Source: Juglans regia
Taxonomy: Eukaryota > Streptophyta > Magnoliopsida > Fagales > Juglandaceae
DNA: 64,000 nucleotides
Reading direction: 5' to 3'
NCBI RefSeq assembly: GCF_001411555.2
Contig: NC_049915.1
Coordinates: 16,940,640-17,004,639, forward strand
Position numbers and translations under genes: made by a program. How positions within the stretch are numbered: the stretch's first letter is position 1; the number at the start of each line of letters is the position of its first letter. The notes beneath the pieces are model-generated. The model worked only from the letters and a program-made list of their open reading frames with translations, was not told the DNA's origin and searched no databases. Below are positions 35,425 through 46,728 of this stretch, piece by piece.

Positions 35425-35626
35425 TAGGGGTGCTATCAGGATAGTGCGTGGCGGGGGCACACGATACAGGTGGGAGGGTTTTATACCCCGCCCCCGGGAG
35501 GCGCCGCTGGGATCAACCTGCCCCGGCGCCATGGCGGTGCGGGGTAGCTAGCTTGCCAACCCATGTGGGGCTGGGTTGGACACCGGCTGGGTAATGGGGT
35601 GCGGGGTCACGCTGCCTACTCCTATA
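35425..35626. mobile_element. GC-rich hAT-like MITE in SEO intron
   Basis: A 202-nt very GC-rich element begins TAGGGGTGCTATC and ends CTACTCCTATA. It is flanked by GTCGAGCT (35417-35424) and GCCGAGCT (35627-35634), an 8-bp duplication with one mismatch, as for hAT elements. It lies inside the GC-AG intron of the SEO-like gene. Confidence 0.6.
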
Positions 35627-35919
35627 GCCGAGCTATATAAAATGCTACTCCTTCCGGGGCTTTGTTGGCATTTTTTAATATTTTTTTATTTAATGATTAA
35701 AAAAATATTTTTGTTGTAGATTTTTTTAAAAAAAAAATTACAAAGTATTAAAAAAATACATTTAAAAAAAAGTAATAAAAACTTACATAAAATACACTAG
35801 TGGTCCGCTTCTACAATAAAGGCCAAGCTGCCTGACTCAAAATCTAATTCCGCCAAGGCTCTGATCTCTAACATTAATTCTGCTGAGTTCTACTTTTCAA
35901 GTACGTCTGTAAGCATCTC

Positions 35920-35925
35920 TCTCTC

Positions 35926-35957
<32 letters not shown>
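35920..35957. repeat. (TC)n/(TA)n microsatellite
   Basis: A short TC run followed by about 15 TA units, within the first SEO intron. Confidence 0.9.
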
Positions 35958-35961
<4 letters not shown>

Positions 35962-37203
35962 CTTGTCTGTATTGTTTCCTTCATTAATTTATATATAAGT
36001 CAACGCATCACCGTCTTATACTAGTGATCACAACTGAATATTCTGACACTGCATCCATGTGTAATATTTACAATATACAGCTTAAACTATTAATTAAGCA
36101 GTTGATCGAGTTGTCGACTTTCATTATTGCATTGCACAAATAGGTTGGCGCCGACGTGCTGAAAAATAAGAATATTCTATTAATCATTTCGGGCTTCTCT
36201 AACGACGATATCTTGAAGTTGAAGTCAATCTATGAAGGAGCAACGTCGAAGAAGGACAATTATAAAATTGTATGGATCCCAATGGTGGAGCAGATCAGCG
36301 CCTGGACCGTTGACGTGTGGAATATGCTAATAACTGAGAAACCGTGGTACGTATTGCCGTGCTCTTCATCACTAGCTGCATCAGGCAGCCAATTCATGAT
36401 CATGAGTAAGGAGTGGCAGTTCAAGAATGAGTTTATCATGATGGTGATGGACATAAAAGGTAAGGATAAAGTCACAAATGCATTCCGCCTGATTACAACG
36501 CCAACGACTGAAATGAATGCCTCAGCTTCCACTAATCCAGATGAAAAGGCGCAAAAACCTAGAAAGCATAAGGAGAAAAGTAGTGTAATTGTGTCTTCTG
36601 GAGGACCAGAAGAACCGAAGGTAAAGTGTTATTTTCACAGCTTAAAACCATACGTACGTAAATTACTTATAAATTAAGGATGGTGTACTTCGAAAGGACT
36701 TTCGGGTGACAAATATACATGACATCTAAGCATATAATATAAATATTGATCATGCATGTGCATGAGTAAAATTTATAATCTGCATTCAAATAGAAAATGG
36801 AGTTTGACATAACATATATATCTTGTTCAATCAGAAAAGAAATTACGAATTCTACTATAGAGGCACGAACGATGAATGGAACGATACATTTTTTGAGAAA
36901 GCAAATAAAGTGGGTCAAGATGTGCTCATAATCCAGCTAGGCATTTCTGTAAAGTCGTTCAGGGTTTCATCGGAGATGGAAATAAAAGAGGCTAAACAAC
37001 GTTTAAAGGCCGTAAATGATCCAATATTTTCGAATGATATGAGCGTTTCATTTGTTGTGCTGAGAGAGGAAGATAAAGTGTTGCTGTCTGGTCCTGGGGA
37101 TAAAATACTGGAAGTCTTGGAGCGTTTTGGCGAGCAATGGAAGAAGGAAGTTGAAAAAAAGGGCTTTGCAAGAAGTTTCTTGGAGAGCTACGAGAATATT
37201 TGA

Positions 37204-38086
37204 CGTAGCTAGCCGTTAGATTGATTGAAGGCGCCATGATTTCATCGCAGTAGTACTACTTCATGAGGCCATGATGGCTAGCTAGTATATACTACTTCAC
37301 TACGAAATAAAGATGATCATGTGCTCGTCGATCTAAGTTTATTAATTTGCAGCTTGTGCAACTACCTAGTATTATGAAGTATCATCAATAATCATGTGTA
37401 ATGGTACTACGTATGAAGTATCATCCATTATGTCGGCAGTGTTGTTTGTGTTGTGCTTCTTGGCTTAATGATTTAGTTTGAGTCTCTTACATTTTAATAT
37501 GTTATCGTGTCTTGTATAATAAATTAAAAATATATGAAAATTTTGCGACGGTTTCTGCCCTAGTGTTCAATTGAATTTGCCTGGTTCCCCGGGGCAGGCT
37601 AGCTAGCTAATTAAATATTTACTCCCAACGTACAGATCCACATAAGGATCTGTTCCAAGTTCCAAGTTATAGATCACAACTTCACGAGGTCTTAAAGATT
37701 ATATATAATCCATTCGGATCATTTACAGCGACTTTCATCAAGAATCATTTTCCTGGAGTACCGAAGCTAGATAAGAAGACAGCTCAGAACTAGTGATCAG
37801 AACTAAAGATCAGTTCTCCACAGTTAGTGTTGGTTTTTTGATAATTCATTGTCTAAAATGTTTCAAATGATCATGTAACGGATCACTAGAACAATATATA
37901 TGGTCATCTGATAACAAGTATTTCGTACCTTTTTAATATTCTAAGGGGTATATAGTTGAAAAGTTGTGACTTTTCTCATGAAATGGTGCTTCAATTTTTA
38001 TAAACTAGTTAAAGACCCGTGCAATTACCTTCATTTTTCATTTCTTAGTAAATAATATTTTGTTTCAATTTTTTAAATTGTAACAT
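37204..38086. other. 3' flank of the SEO-like gene
   Basis: AT-rich sequence with AATAAA-type motifs soon after the stop (37306-37311, 37521-37526) that could serve as poly(A) signals. No other gene is visible before the LTR starting at 38087. Confidence 0.5.
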
Positions 38087-38361
38087 TTGGGTCTAGCACG
38101 AAGCTCGCGCCCAAATTTTGTTTTAGATTAATATGGATGAAAAGTCTACTTGAGATTGAATGAGTAATTTAGAATACACCATAGGCCTAAAATTTCTTTT
38201 ACTTTTATTTTGGTAGAATATGAATATTTATTGAGCTTGTAATTAGGTTAAAGCCCATTTATCAATTTATAGATCAAGTGTGCATTTCCTTTGTAGTGGC
38301 ACAAGATTTATTCTAAAAGACCAACATGACTACTCAATATCTCATGCACATTTCTTCATTT

Positions 38362-38648
38362 TGTTTATTGTACTACTTCTCTAGGGTTTTGGTTGTAAGA
38401 TAATAAAATGCAAATAATAGTTTTGGCAAGCTTCCAAAACCTTGTGTAGTATTCCGTTTATATAAGCTTTACATTTGAGATATAGATTACAGTTGTAGCT
38501 AGCATGATATGCGGGATATACATGATAAGAGTACAAGTTCAAGTTTAAATATGAAATACTAGAGTTTGTAGGAAACTAAGTAGTATAGCCTGTAGGAGAG
38601 TGTGTAGGGAGCACAGGATTGGTATCCTTATCTTTGATATCCTTAACA
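38362..38648 (-). mobile_element. 3' LTR of copia element 1
   Basis: On the minus strand a purine tract (GAAGGAGGG) precedes TGTTAAGGATATC at 38648. The LTR runs 287 nt to CAATAAACA at 38362, giving TG...CA ends. The polyprotein stop lies just inside it, as is common in copia elements. The matching 5' LTR is absent, so no target duplication can be checked. Confidence 0.75.
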
Positions 38649-39942
38649 CCCTCCTTCAAATTAGAGGATAAGAAACATACCAACAATTTGTCACGTAAAA
38701 TGCAAAACCGATCAGAAGTGTGGCCTTTGGTGAAGATATCTGCAACTTGGTTGCGGGTTTTAACATAACGAACAACCACATCTTTATTGACCACCTTCTC
38801 TCGAATAAAGTAATACTCAAGTTCAATAGGCTTGGTTCGAGCATGAAAAATAGGAATGGAGGCCAAAGACATAGTGTTGAGATTATCACACCAAAGTGTA
38901 GGAGGGGAGGGTAGATAAATGTGCAATTCTCATAAAAGCATGCGAACCCAATATACTTCAGCAGTTGTTAAGGCTAGACTTCTATACTCTGCTTCATTAC
39001 TGGATCGAGAAACAACAAGTTGTTTCTTAGAAGACCAAGAAACTAAACACTGCCCAATAAAGATGCCATAGCCACTAGAAGAACGGCTATCATCCGGATT
39101 ACTCGCCCAGTCCGAGACACAAAAGGCATGTAAAGCAATAATGCTTGGTTTATAGTGAAGTCCAAAATCAGTATTATGCTTTAAATACCGAAGAACTCTC
39201 TTGGCTGAAGTCCAATGAGTGCTAGTGGGAGCTTGCATATGTTGACATAACTGATTGACGGAGTATGCAATATCAGGACATGTAATGGTAACATATTGTA
39301 GAGCCTCGACAATATGACGGTATTCAGAGGGATCATTTAATAAATCACCATCAAATTTGGACATTTTGGAGTAAGAAATGCAAGGAACTTTGTAAGACCG
39401 AGCACCAACCATATTGGCGCAATCAAGTAAATCAGCAATATATTTAGACTGACATAGATGCAAGCCAGTATCATCACGTGCGGCCTCTATCCCCAAGAAA
39501 TAGCTCAAGCCACACCAATCCTTTATCACAAACTCAAACTTCAATTGTGAAATAATAGAAAAAATTGTAGAATCATCATTGCCTGTGACAATTATATCAT
39601 CGACGTAAACTAATATAAAAATATGCAGTTTATCTCTGTGAAGAGTGAAGAGGGAGTAGTCAACATGCGAGCCAGTAAAACCAAGATCAAAAAGTGCCTG
39701 TGAGAGACGAGTGAACCAAGCTCATGGTGCCTGTTTAAGACCAACCTCACCTTGGACCAATCAACTGAACCATCAGGTTTTTGTTTAATCTTGTAAACCC
39801 ATTTATTGCGAACAATGTGATGACCAACTGGTTGTGGACAGAGTGACCATGTATCATTGACCAATAATACATGCATATCCTCACGTAGGTAGAAACTTCC
39901 CCAATCTAGGGCTGCCACACGTTCACTCCCCCACATCTCCAC
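38579..39942 (-). pseudogene. Ty1-copia reverse transcriptase/RNase H remnant (copia 1)
   Basis: From the top, 39942-39740 has the start of the RT domain (VNDTWSLCPQP, KWVYKIKQKPDGSVDWSK). An internal deletion of most RT fingers follows. Then 39720-39545 has SHVDYSLFTLHRD and the catalytic YVDDI motif. 39544-38930 continues with LSYFLGIEAARDDTG and RNase H (CVSDWASNPDDSRSSSGY, SRSSNEAEYRSLA). 38926-38579 finishes RNase H (LWCDNLNTMSLA, FTKGHTSDRF). A stop lies between the last two parts. Gag, protease and integrase are missing. Confidence 0.88.
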
Positions 39943-40595
39943 GTCTAGGCGGCACCAAACTCACGCACACAACCCAGTCTTCCTATCCTCTGATATTTTC
40001 TTCTTTCATAGCCACTAAATCCCACACTTAGCGACAAAACGGACGCCATCAACTTTTCCTCCCACCACTGTAAAACAAAAGGCCATCACTCATTGCTACA
40101 GCACCTTAACACGCCCAGCTACTCAGCCATCGTTGCATGGGATCAAGAAGAAGAAGTCCCATTGTGCGCCACCACCCCTTCTCGCGAAAAATCGCTGCAC
40201 CATGAGACCACTGAGCATGCCGTGGCACAGTAAGGAAAGTGCACTGCAAAGCCACATGTCTAACCACCGTAGCCAGCCTTGAACAACCATGAAAACAACC
40301 AAGCCGTCGTGTCCCAACTGCCCATCAAGCCTCCATGTCCCCTGTTTCAAGCACCTAAAATAAAGCACATTTTCTCTTCCTCACCATGCATGGTAGTTCC
40401 ACCCAAGCTACCCAGCCACTCCTTTGCACCACCACACGCCCATTCCAACCGCATGCTCCTCCATATCAATTCCACTGTGAAGCACCATGGGAATAACTGA
40501 AGGAAAACCACCTCTGTTTTACACCATTGAAACATGGAAAACTCCTTCGTTGCCGCCCAGTTAATTCAGGCTTGAAGCCCACGACGGAATAGGTG
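39943..40595. other. GC-rich part of LTR-I
   Basis: C-rich plus strand with poor open frames. After conceptually removing copia 2 it joins 45335 across TGAAG. Comparable composition occurs in LTR-II at 47500-48250, so I read it as the transcribed part of the gypsy-type LTR rather than a gene. Confidence 0.5.
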
Positions 40596-43500
40596 TGAAG
40601 TGTTAAAATCTGTACAAAGTTTGCCAACAAGGCAACACAATTCAGATGCTAGTGCCACGGGTCATCACAGCTGATCAACATTTCATCACCTCAATTCAGA
40701 ATATGCATAATCCTCTAGAATAAATCCAAATGGCTGATATGTTATTTTGTCTAAATATTTGTCTCAATCTGTTAGAATTCAATTCCCTCATTCCCATGTG
40801 ATTGTATATTGCTATATATAGACATACCTTGATGTACTGTAAATATATAGAGACTAATACACAGACAGTGTTTTGCTCATTTTCTCTGCTTTTCTCAAAT
40901 TCTCTATATATTTGTGGAACACAAGAGGCAGCCGCCATTGATCGGTATTTAGCTTCATCAGAGCTTCTGGAAATGGCTGTTTGCTTCTTGGATTTTCATG
41001 AGATGAGAGATTGACCAAGAAACACACAATAACTAGTGGTGGATATTCTGGTATCAAGGCAAGAAGCCCAGTTCGAATCACAATAAGAAGTGAGGGGTGA
41101 CAAGTGGAAGAAGAAGGAAAGAACAAACCTTGACCTGGAGAGTTTTTTACATATTTCAACACCTTATATGTTGCTTGAAGGTGAGGGAGCCGAGGGGCTG
41201 CCATGAATTGACTGAGTAAGTGAGTAGAATAATTCAAGTCAGGTCAAGTAATTGTTAAATATAGAAGTCTGCCAATAAGTCTTCTATACAAAGTGGGATC
41301 TTGTATAAGTGTGCCTTCATCTTTTGAGAGTTTGAGGTTAGAATCCAATGGAGTGGAGCTTGGTTTACAACCAAGCAAACCAGAATCATGCAAGATATCT
41401 AGTGCGTATTTACGCTGGCAAACTTGAATACCAGTAGGATTACGAGCTATCTCCAAACCCAGAAAATACTTGAGTGACCCAAGGTCTTTGATCTTAAATT
41501 TAGTATCCAAAAATTGTTTAAGGTCTGAAACAACTTGTGAATCATTAGAGGCCACTACTATATCATCGACGTATACAAGGCAATAAAAGAGAGGCCAGAT
41601 TGTTTGGCGAAGAGACTATAATCAGCTATTGATTGAATGAAACCAAAGCTAATTAAGGAGGATGAGAATTTTCTATACCATTGCCGAGAAGCTTGTTTAA
41701 GGCCATATAAACTTCTCTTTAGTTGGCAAACTTTGTCTTTCTCTTTAATGAAGTAACCAGGAGAAATTTTCATGTAGACCTCCTCTTCCAATTCGCCATG
41801 TAAGAAGGCGTTGTTAACGTCAAATTGGTGGAGAATCCAGCCTTTGATAGCAGCGAGTGCCAAAATTGTTTTGACATTGACAAGCTTGGCAATGGGGGAA
41901 AAAGTTTCATGGTAGTTCAGCCCCTCTTGTTGTGTGTATCCTTTAGCAACCAATCGTGCCTTTTGTCTTTTGATTGTGCCATCTGAGTTGTACTTAATTT
42001 TGTAAACCCATTCTGAACCAATAGCTACTTTGCCTAGAGGAAAATCAACGATGTCCCAAATGTTGTTCAATTCTAAAGCTGCAATTTTAGTATCCATAGC
42101 TTTACGCCACTCAGAAAATTGTACTGCTTGTTTATAGGAGCTTGGCTCAGATTCTTTAAGGATGGAAGTGGAAAAAATAGCATGTTGAGGAGATAATTGT
42201 GCATGAGATAGAACAGATGATAAAGGGTAAGAATGACCATTATGTGAAGTACCTTTTCTTTTGGAGCTAGACAGTGAAGGAGGAGGCCCAGCAGCTTGTT
42301 GACAGTAGTAATCCTGCAAATAAACTGGAGGTTTCTTAGGTCGATCAGATTTTCGAGGAGGTGGATGATGAGCTATTGAAGTAATGGTTGGTGAGGAGGA
42401 GGGTTGAGGTGATAGAGGGGTTGGTGAGTGAGATGATGATTCATAATCTGGTGGAGATGTAATGTCTAAGTTGAGTGGTGGAATAGGAGTGGAAGAGGGA
42501 AGAGTGGAAGTAATGTTTGCCTTAAAAGGAAAGTTTTGTTCATAAAATATTTCATCATGGGAGATGAAGACAGATTTATTGTCTAAGTCCAATAATTTAT
42601 ATCCTTTCACCCCAATGGGATATCCTAGGAGAATGCATTTTCTAGTACGGGAATCAAATTATTTATGATTATGTGTCAATGTAGAGGCATAGCATAGACA
42701 TCCAAAAATTCTCAAGTGATTGTAGGTTTGTATGGTCTGATAAAGTAGTTGATATGGTGATTGATTTTGAAGGTTGGGGGAGGGGGTTCGGTTTATTAAA
42801 TAGGTGGCAGTCATAACACATTCATTCCTATAATAAATGGGAATGCCATATTGAAATCTTAATGTTCAAGCCACATTCAATATGTATTGGTGTTTGCGTT
42901 CTACAATCCCATTTTGTTGGGAGGTTGCAACGTAACTGCTTTGGTGAATGATAGCTTTTTTCATATTGAAATTAGTCATGGCAAATTCAATACCATTGTC
43001 TGAACGAATGGTTTTAATTTTGGTTTGAAATTGAGTTTTTACAAGAGAGCAAAAAAATTGAAGGATTGGTCTGGTTTGTGATTTGTTATTCATTAGATAA
43101 AGCCATGTGGATCTTGTGAAGTCATCAATAATAGTAAGAAAGTATTAAGTACCATCATGTGCCATATGAGAACAAGGTCCCCATATGTCACAATGAATTA
43201 TATCAAATGGGTGTTGTACTCGGTTTTGACTAATTGGAAATGGAAGTCTATGATGTTTAGATAAATGAAAAGTATTGCAAGGAGGAATTTCATTCATAAA
43301 CTTGTGATTTGATAACTGTTTTTGTAACAAAGAGAGTCGAGAATCAAAGAGATGTCCCATTCTACAATGCCATAAACTATGCTTAGATTGAGTGGAGGAA
43401 ACAGAGTTAGAAATGGAATGTGAAATGCAAGGTAAAGTAGAAAAGGTGGCAACAAGAGCTGTAGGAGGCAATGCTGTCAACTTGATATGGTATAAGCCAT

Positions 43501-45334
43501 TGTGAGCCTCACCCTTCCCAATCGTGCTTCAAGAGGAAAGGTCTTGCACAAAACATTCATTAGTAAAGAAAATGAAATAGCAATTAATGTCTTGAGTCAG
43601 TTTTCTTGCAGAAAGGAGGATAAAATTAAAAGAGGGAATGCAAAGAGCATTCTTGAGGGTAACAAAATTAGTAAGTTAGAATGTGCCTTGATGTGTGACT
43701 TCGGCTTGCTTGCCATTTGGCATTTTAACATGGAAAGAAACTTTGGTAGGGTCTAAGGTGTAAAGGGAGGTACAACAGATCATATGATATGTTGCACCAG
43801 TGTCTATCCATGGAATTTTTGAGTTTGAAAATTTTGTATTAAAAACTAAGAGACATAATGAAATAAAAGCCATGGCAGAAGAGGATGGTTGAGAATTTGT
43901 AGTAGGACTTTGCACTTGTTTAACAGAAGGTGGTGAAGTCTGAGATTGCAGCAAAGCTATAAGATGGTGATATTGTTCTTTAGTTAGAACAGCCTTTGAG
44001 TCATCAATGAGCTGCTCTCAGTCAGATAGACTGATTTGGTTAGCAAAAGAGTCATTGCTTTTGTCCCGATTGTAAAGCTTATGGCCTGGAGGATAGCCAT
44101 GAAGCTTGTGACACCTGTCAATAGTATGCCTAGCAAGATTACAGTGAGTGCAGATGGGTTTTTTTTTAAATTGGGGTTGGCTTTGAAACATTTCTCTAGA
44201 TAATGGCTAGGAATTTTGCACTGAGTACAAAAAGGCCTATCCCTCTGTTGAAAACCAAAGTGTTTGGAGGGTTCTCGGGTGTTGGAGAAATTTGACTTGG
44301 TTGTAAAGGCAAGAGAATCAATGTTGGTGGTGGGGTTGGAAATATGTTCTCGTTTTTCTTCTTGCTGAACAAGGGCATAAACCTCACTCAGACTTGGTGG
44401 TGGTTTAATCAAAATGACTTGGGCTTTAATGTTGCTGAAAGAATCATGAAGTCCCATGAGAAACTTCATCATCCAATCACGTTGCTGGTTTGCTAGGATA
44501 GTTTTTATGGCACCACAGGTGCAAGAGGGTATGATTTTAAAATTCACAAGTTCATCGAGTAAGCTTTTCAGTTTTGAAAAATATAGGCTAACAAAATCAT
44601 CTCCTTAAGAAAGGGAGTGAATGGACTATTTCAACTCATAAATCCGAGGTCCATTGTTTTGTGCAAATCGTTGCTCCAACTTAAGCCAAAGGGCATGAGC
44701 AGTTTCCACATACACAACACTATTTTTTATTTCTATGGACATAACATTTTGCAACCAAGTTACAACCATGTCATTGCATTCAAGCTATGGTTCTAACAAG
44801 GTACTGGAATCAACAGGTTGAAAAAGGGTTCCATCGATGAAGCCTAGCTTCTTTTTTATGCGAAGAGATCTTCGAACTATACAAACCCAAGAATGATAGT
44901 TATTGGCAGTGAGGGGATGATTTGTGAGCAAGGTTCTAGGACCATCATTAGGGTTGAGAAAATAGGGGCTGGAAGGATGTTTTGGGTTTTTGTTGATAGT
45001 GGCCATTACTGCTCTGATACCATAACAGAATTTGAGAAGAGCAGAGAAAATGAGCAAAACGTTGTTTGTGTAGTAGTCTCTATATATTTACAGTACAACA
45101 AGGTATGTCTATATATAGCAATGTACAATCACGTGGGAATAAGGGAATCGAATTCTAACAGATTGAGACAAATATTTAGACAAAATTACATATCAGCCAT
45201 TTAGATTTATTTTAGAGGATTCTGCATATTCTGAATTGAGGTGAGGAAATGTTGATGAGCTATGATGACCCGTGGCACTAGCATCTGAATTGTGTTGCCT
45301 TGTTGGCAAACTTTGTACAGATTTTAACATGAAG
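40596..45334 (-). mobile_element. Copia element 2 with inverted LTRs and TGAAG target duplication
   Basis: The coding strand is minus. The expected 5' LTR is 45329-45023 (minus: TGTTAAAATCTGTACAAAG), followed by the tRNA-Met primer site TGGTATCAGAGC at 45022-45011. At the far end the only LTR copy, 40601-about 40903, reads TGTTAAAATCTGTACAAAG on the plus strand, so it is inverted. I count roughly 16 differences in about 303 nt between the two. Both outer edges are U3 (TGTTA) ends. TGAAG precedes 40601 (40596-40600) and follows 45329 (45330-45334). The U5 edge before the primer site reads CTGTTA rather than ending in CA. The element is dead: many stops and no PPT/3' LTR in the normal orientation. 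Confidence 0.85.
40925..45057 (-). pseudogene. Ty1-copia gag-pol polyprotein, broken (copia 2)
   Basis: Order on the minus strand: gag starting MATINKNPKHPSSPYF at about 45006; zinc knuckle near 44200 (CTQCKIPSHYLEKC); protease WIDTGATYHM near 43820; pre-integrase HSLWHCRMGHL near 43380; integrase core (RSDNGIEF, QQNGIVERKHQ, 43093-42866); RT 42610-41244 ([42 protein letters not shown]) and RNase H 41237-40925 ending at [12 protein letters not shown]. At least eight stops or frameshifts break it. The RNase H frame then runs straight into the inverted LTR ([14 protein letters not shown] is translated LTR), so the chain end is replaced, not merely mutated. Confidence 0.88.
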
Positions 45335-46728
45335 CACCAAGAAAAGCCACATAAACCGCTGTCCGTGCCACTTCTAGTCACCTTGTGCCGATCCAGTAAG
45401 CCCATGCCAATCCTCCCCATGGTCTCCTCTCCACGTCTCTCTCTCTCTCTCTCTCTCTCTCCAAGTGTCATGCTGACCCCCTTCAACCTCTACCCAGCTC
45501 AGTGCCCCATTGTGCCTCTCCATCTCTCTCGGTGAGTATGGTCTCTCTGTCGCAAGATGTTGGTCTGGGGTGGTTGTAATTAGATAAATTTATTTGTAAA
45601 TTTCAGCCTTCCCAAAGATTCCATGCATGTTATGGTCATTTCCTAAAACACCATTTTCATTAGGCGGGTTGTATATTGGGCTTGATATTGTTTATATATT
45701 ACACTTATTTTGTGAGGGCTTTGTTTTAAATATAAGAACTTATAAGGAAAAGAAATAAGGATTTAAATTATATTATTTAGTATTAATACTTTTACAAATG
45801 AATTTCAGAAGTAAATAGTAAGTATGAAATTTTATTTTTAACCCTTTAAAAATTGATTAAGTCTTTTTTTTTTTTTAAATGACATTTTGCCTTTTTACTT
45901 CAATATATTTTGTTATAGTTATGTTAAGAGAATATTAAGCTGAAGATGTATTTTACATGGGCTTAGTTGTAATTGAGTACTTATGTTAGCCATATACTTT
46001 ATTTTACCGAAATAATTTTGAGTTTAATAGTAAGAGAATTAAGTAGATATCGATTAATTTGAGAATGGATGATATTTATGGTTATGAGAATCTTAGAAAT
46101 TTTGGAAAGATAGGTTACTTTAGTAGTTCAGGATTAAGTATCAAAATGCGTGTTTAATTAAGGATTTAAGTAAGTTTCATGTCTATTTTATAGGTGTAGA
46201 TTAACATTTGTCTGACACAATTGTGAGAAATTTCAGAGAAGTTAAAAGGTCGAGGTAAGCAGGGTTCATATACTAGACTTTGCATAAAATAAATGACCGG
46301 TGTTGGTTTTATAAAAATGTGCATGATATGTTTTGAAAAGAAATTTGAAGCAATCTTAATTATTTGTTCTACATGAAATCTATATGAAAGATAAAAGTAT
46401 TTTTGTCATAACTTTTGTAGACATGAGCAAAATTTTTGGTGTTCTGTTTATGAACTATGCAGAAAGAGGGAATATAAAATTTATGAAAATTTGTGCATGT
46501 GATGCAAAGATGTTCTAAATCTATTTTTGAATATGTGAAATGAACTGAATATGTTTAGTACCATTTTTTGATATGATGTAGCATCTGAAAACATTGGCAT
46601 GAATTTCTGATTATATATCTGATTATAATATGGTTCCGATGTTGCTTCTATTATGTTTTCGTTAAGGTCCTACCATGGTTATAATAGTAATATACGGCTT
46701 CGCCACAGGTATAATAGTGATTTATAAT
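45335..46728 (+). other. 3' part of gypsy-type LTR-I
   Basis: Contains a (CT)n run at 45439-45462, then AT-rich sequence homologous to 62705-63900. No gene. The string TCGAGGTAAGCAGG near 46250 resembles a splice donor and is conserved in LTR-II. Confidence 0.55.

Larger units (their letters stand above)
35026..37203 (+). pseudogene. Sieve-element-occlusion-like gene, truncated
   Basis: Three exons fit. Exon a is about 35026-35162 (YYWKKLSEEPQVQEIVKAF to LIDGSTKKE). Exon b is 36144-36620 (VGADVLKNKNILLIISGF, YKIVWIPMVEQ, KPWYVLPCSSS). Exon c is 36835-37203 (YEFYYRGTNDEWNDTFFEK, VSFVVLREEDKVLLSGPG, ending YENI then TGA). The DGSTKK, LLIIS, IVWIP and KPWY blocks match the central thioredoxin-like and C-terminal regions of SEO/SEOR (P-protein filament) proteins of phloem sieve elements. 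The full family is about 700 aa; about 330 aa are visible here. The N-terminal region, part of the centre and the cysteine-rich C-terminus are missing. The first intron has a GC donor (AAGGAG then GCATGT) and contains a MITE. It may be a pseudogene or a short divergent family member; no internal stop is seen within the exons. Confidence 0.65.
38087..46728 (+). mobile_element. Gypsy-type LTR-I, interrupted by two copia elements
   Basis: The start TGTAACATTTGGGTC and the following 250 nt match the start of LTR-II at 46729 (for example ATTAATATGGATGAAAAG against GTTAATATGTATGAAAAG). The 3' part 45600-46728 matches 62705-63900 (AGGTAAGCAGGGTTCATA against AGGTAAGCAAAGTTCCTA). Copia 1 (38362-about 39900) and copia 2 (40601-45334) interrupt it. 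It ends in about two TATAATAGTGATATACGG-type repeats that abut LTR-II directly, with no internal domain between the two LTRs. The 3' end therefore looks truncated. Confidence 0.65.

Noticed and set aside
35810..35910. Possible extra SEO exon (KAKLPDSKSNSAKALISN frame)
   Set aside because: It lacks family similarity, and flanking exons a and b already join in phase at the conserved DGSTKK/DVLKNKN position.
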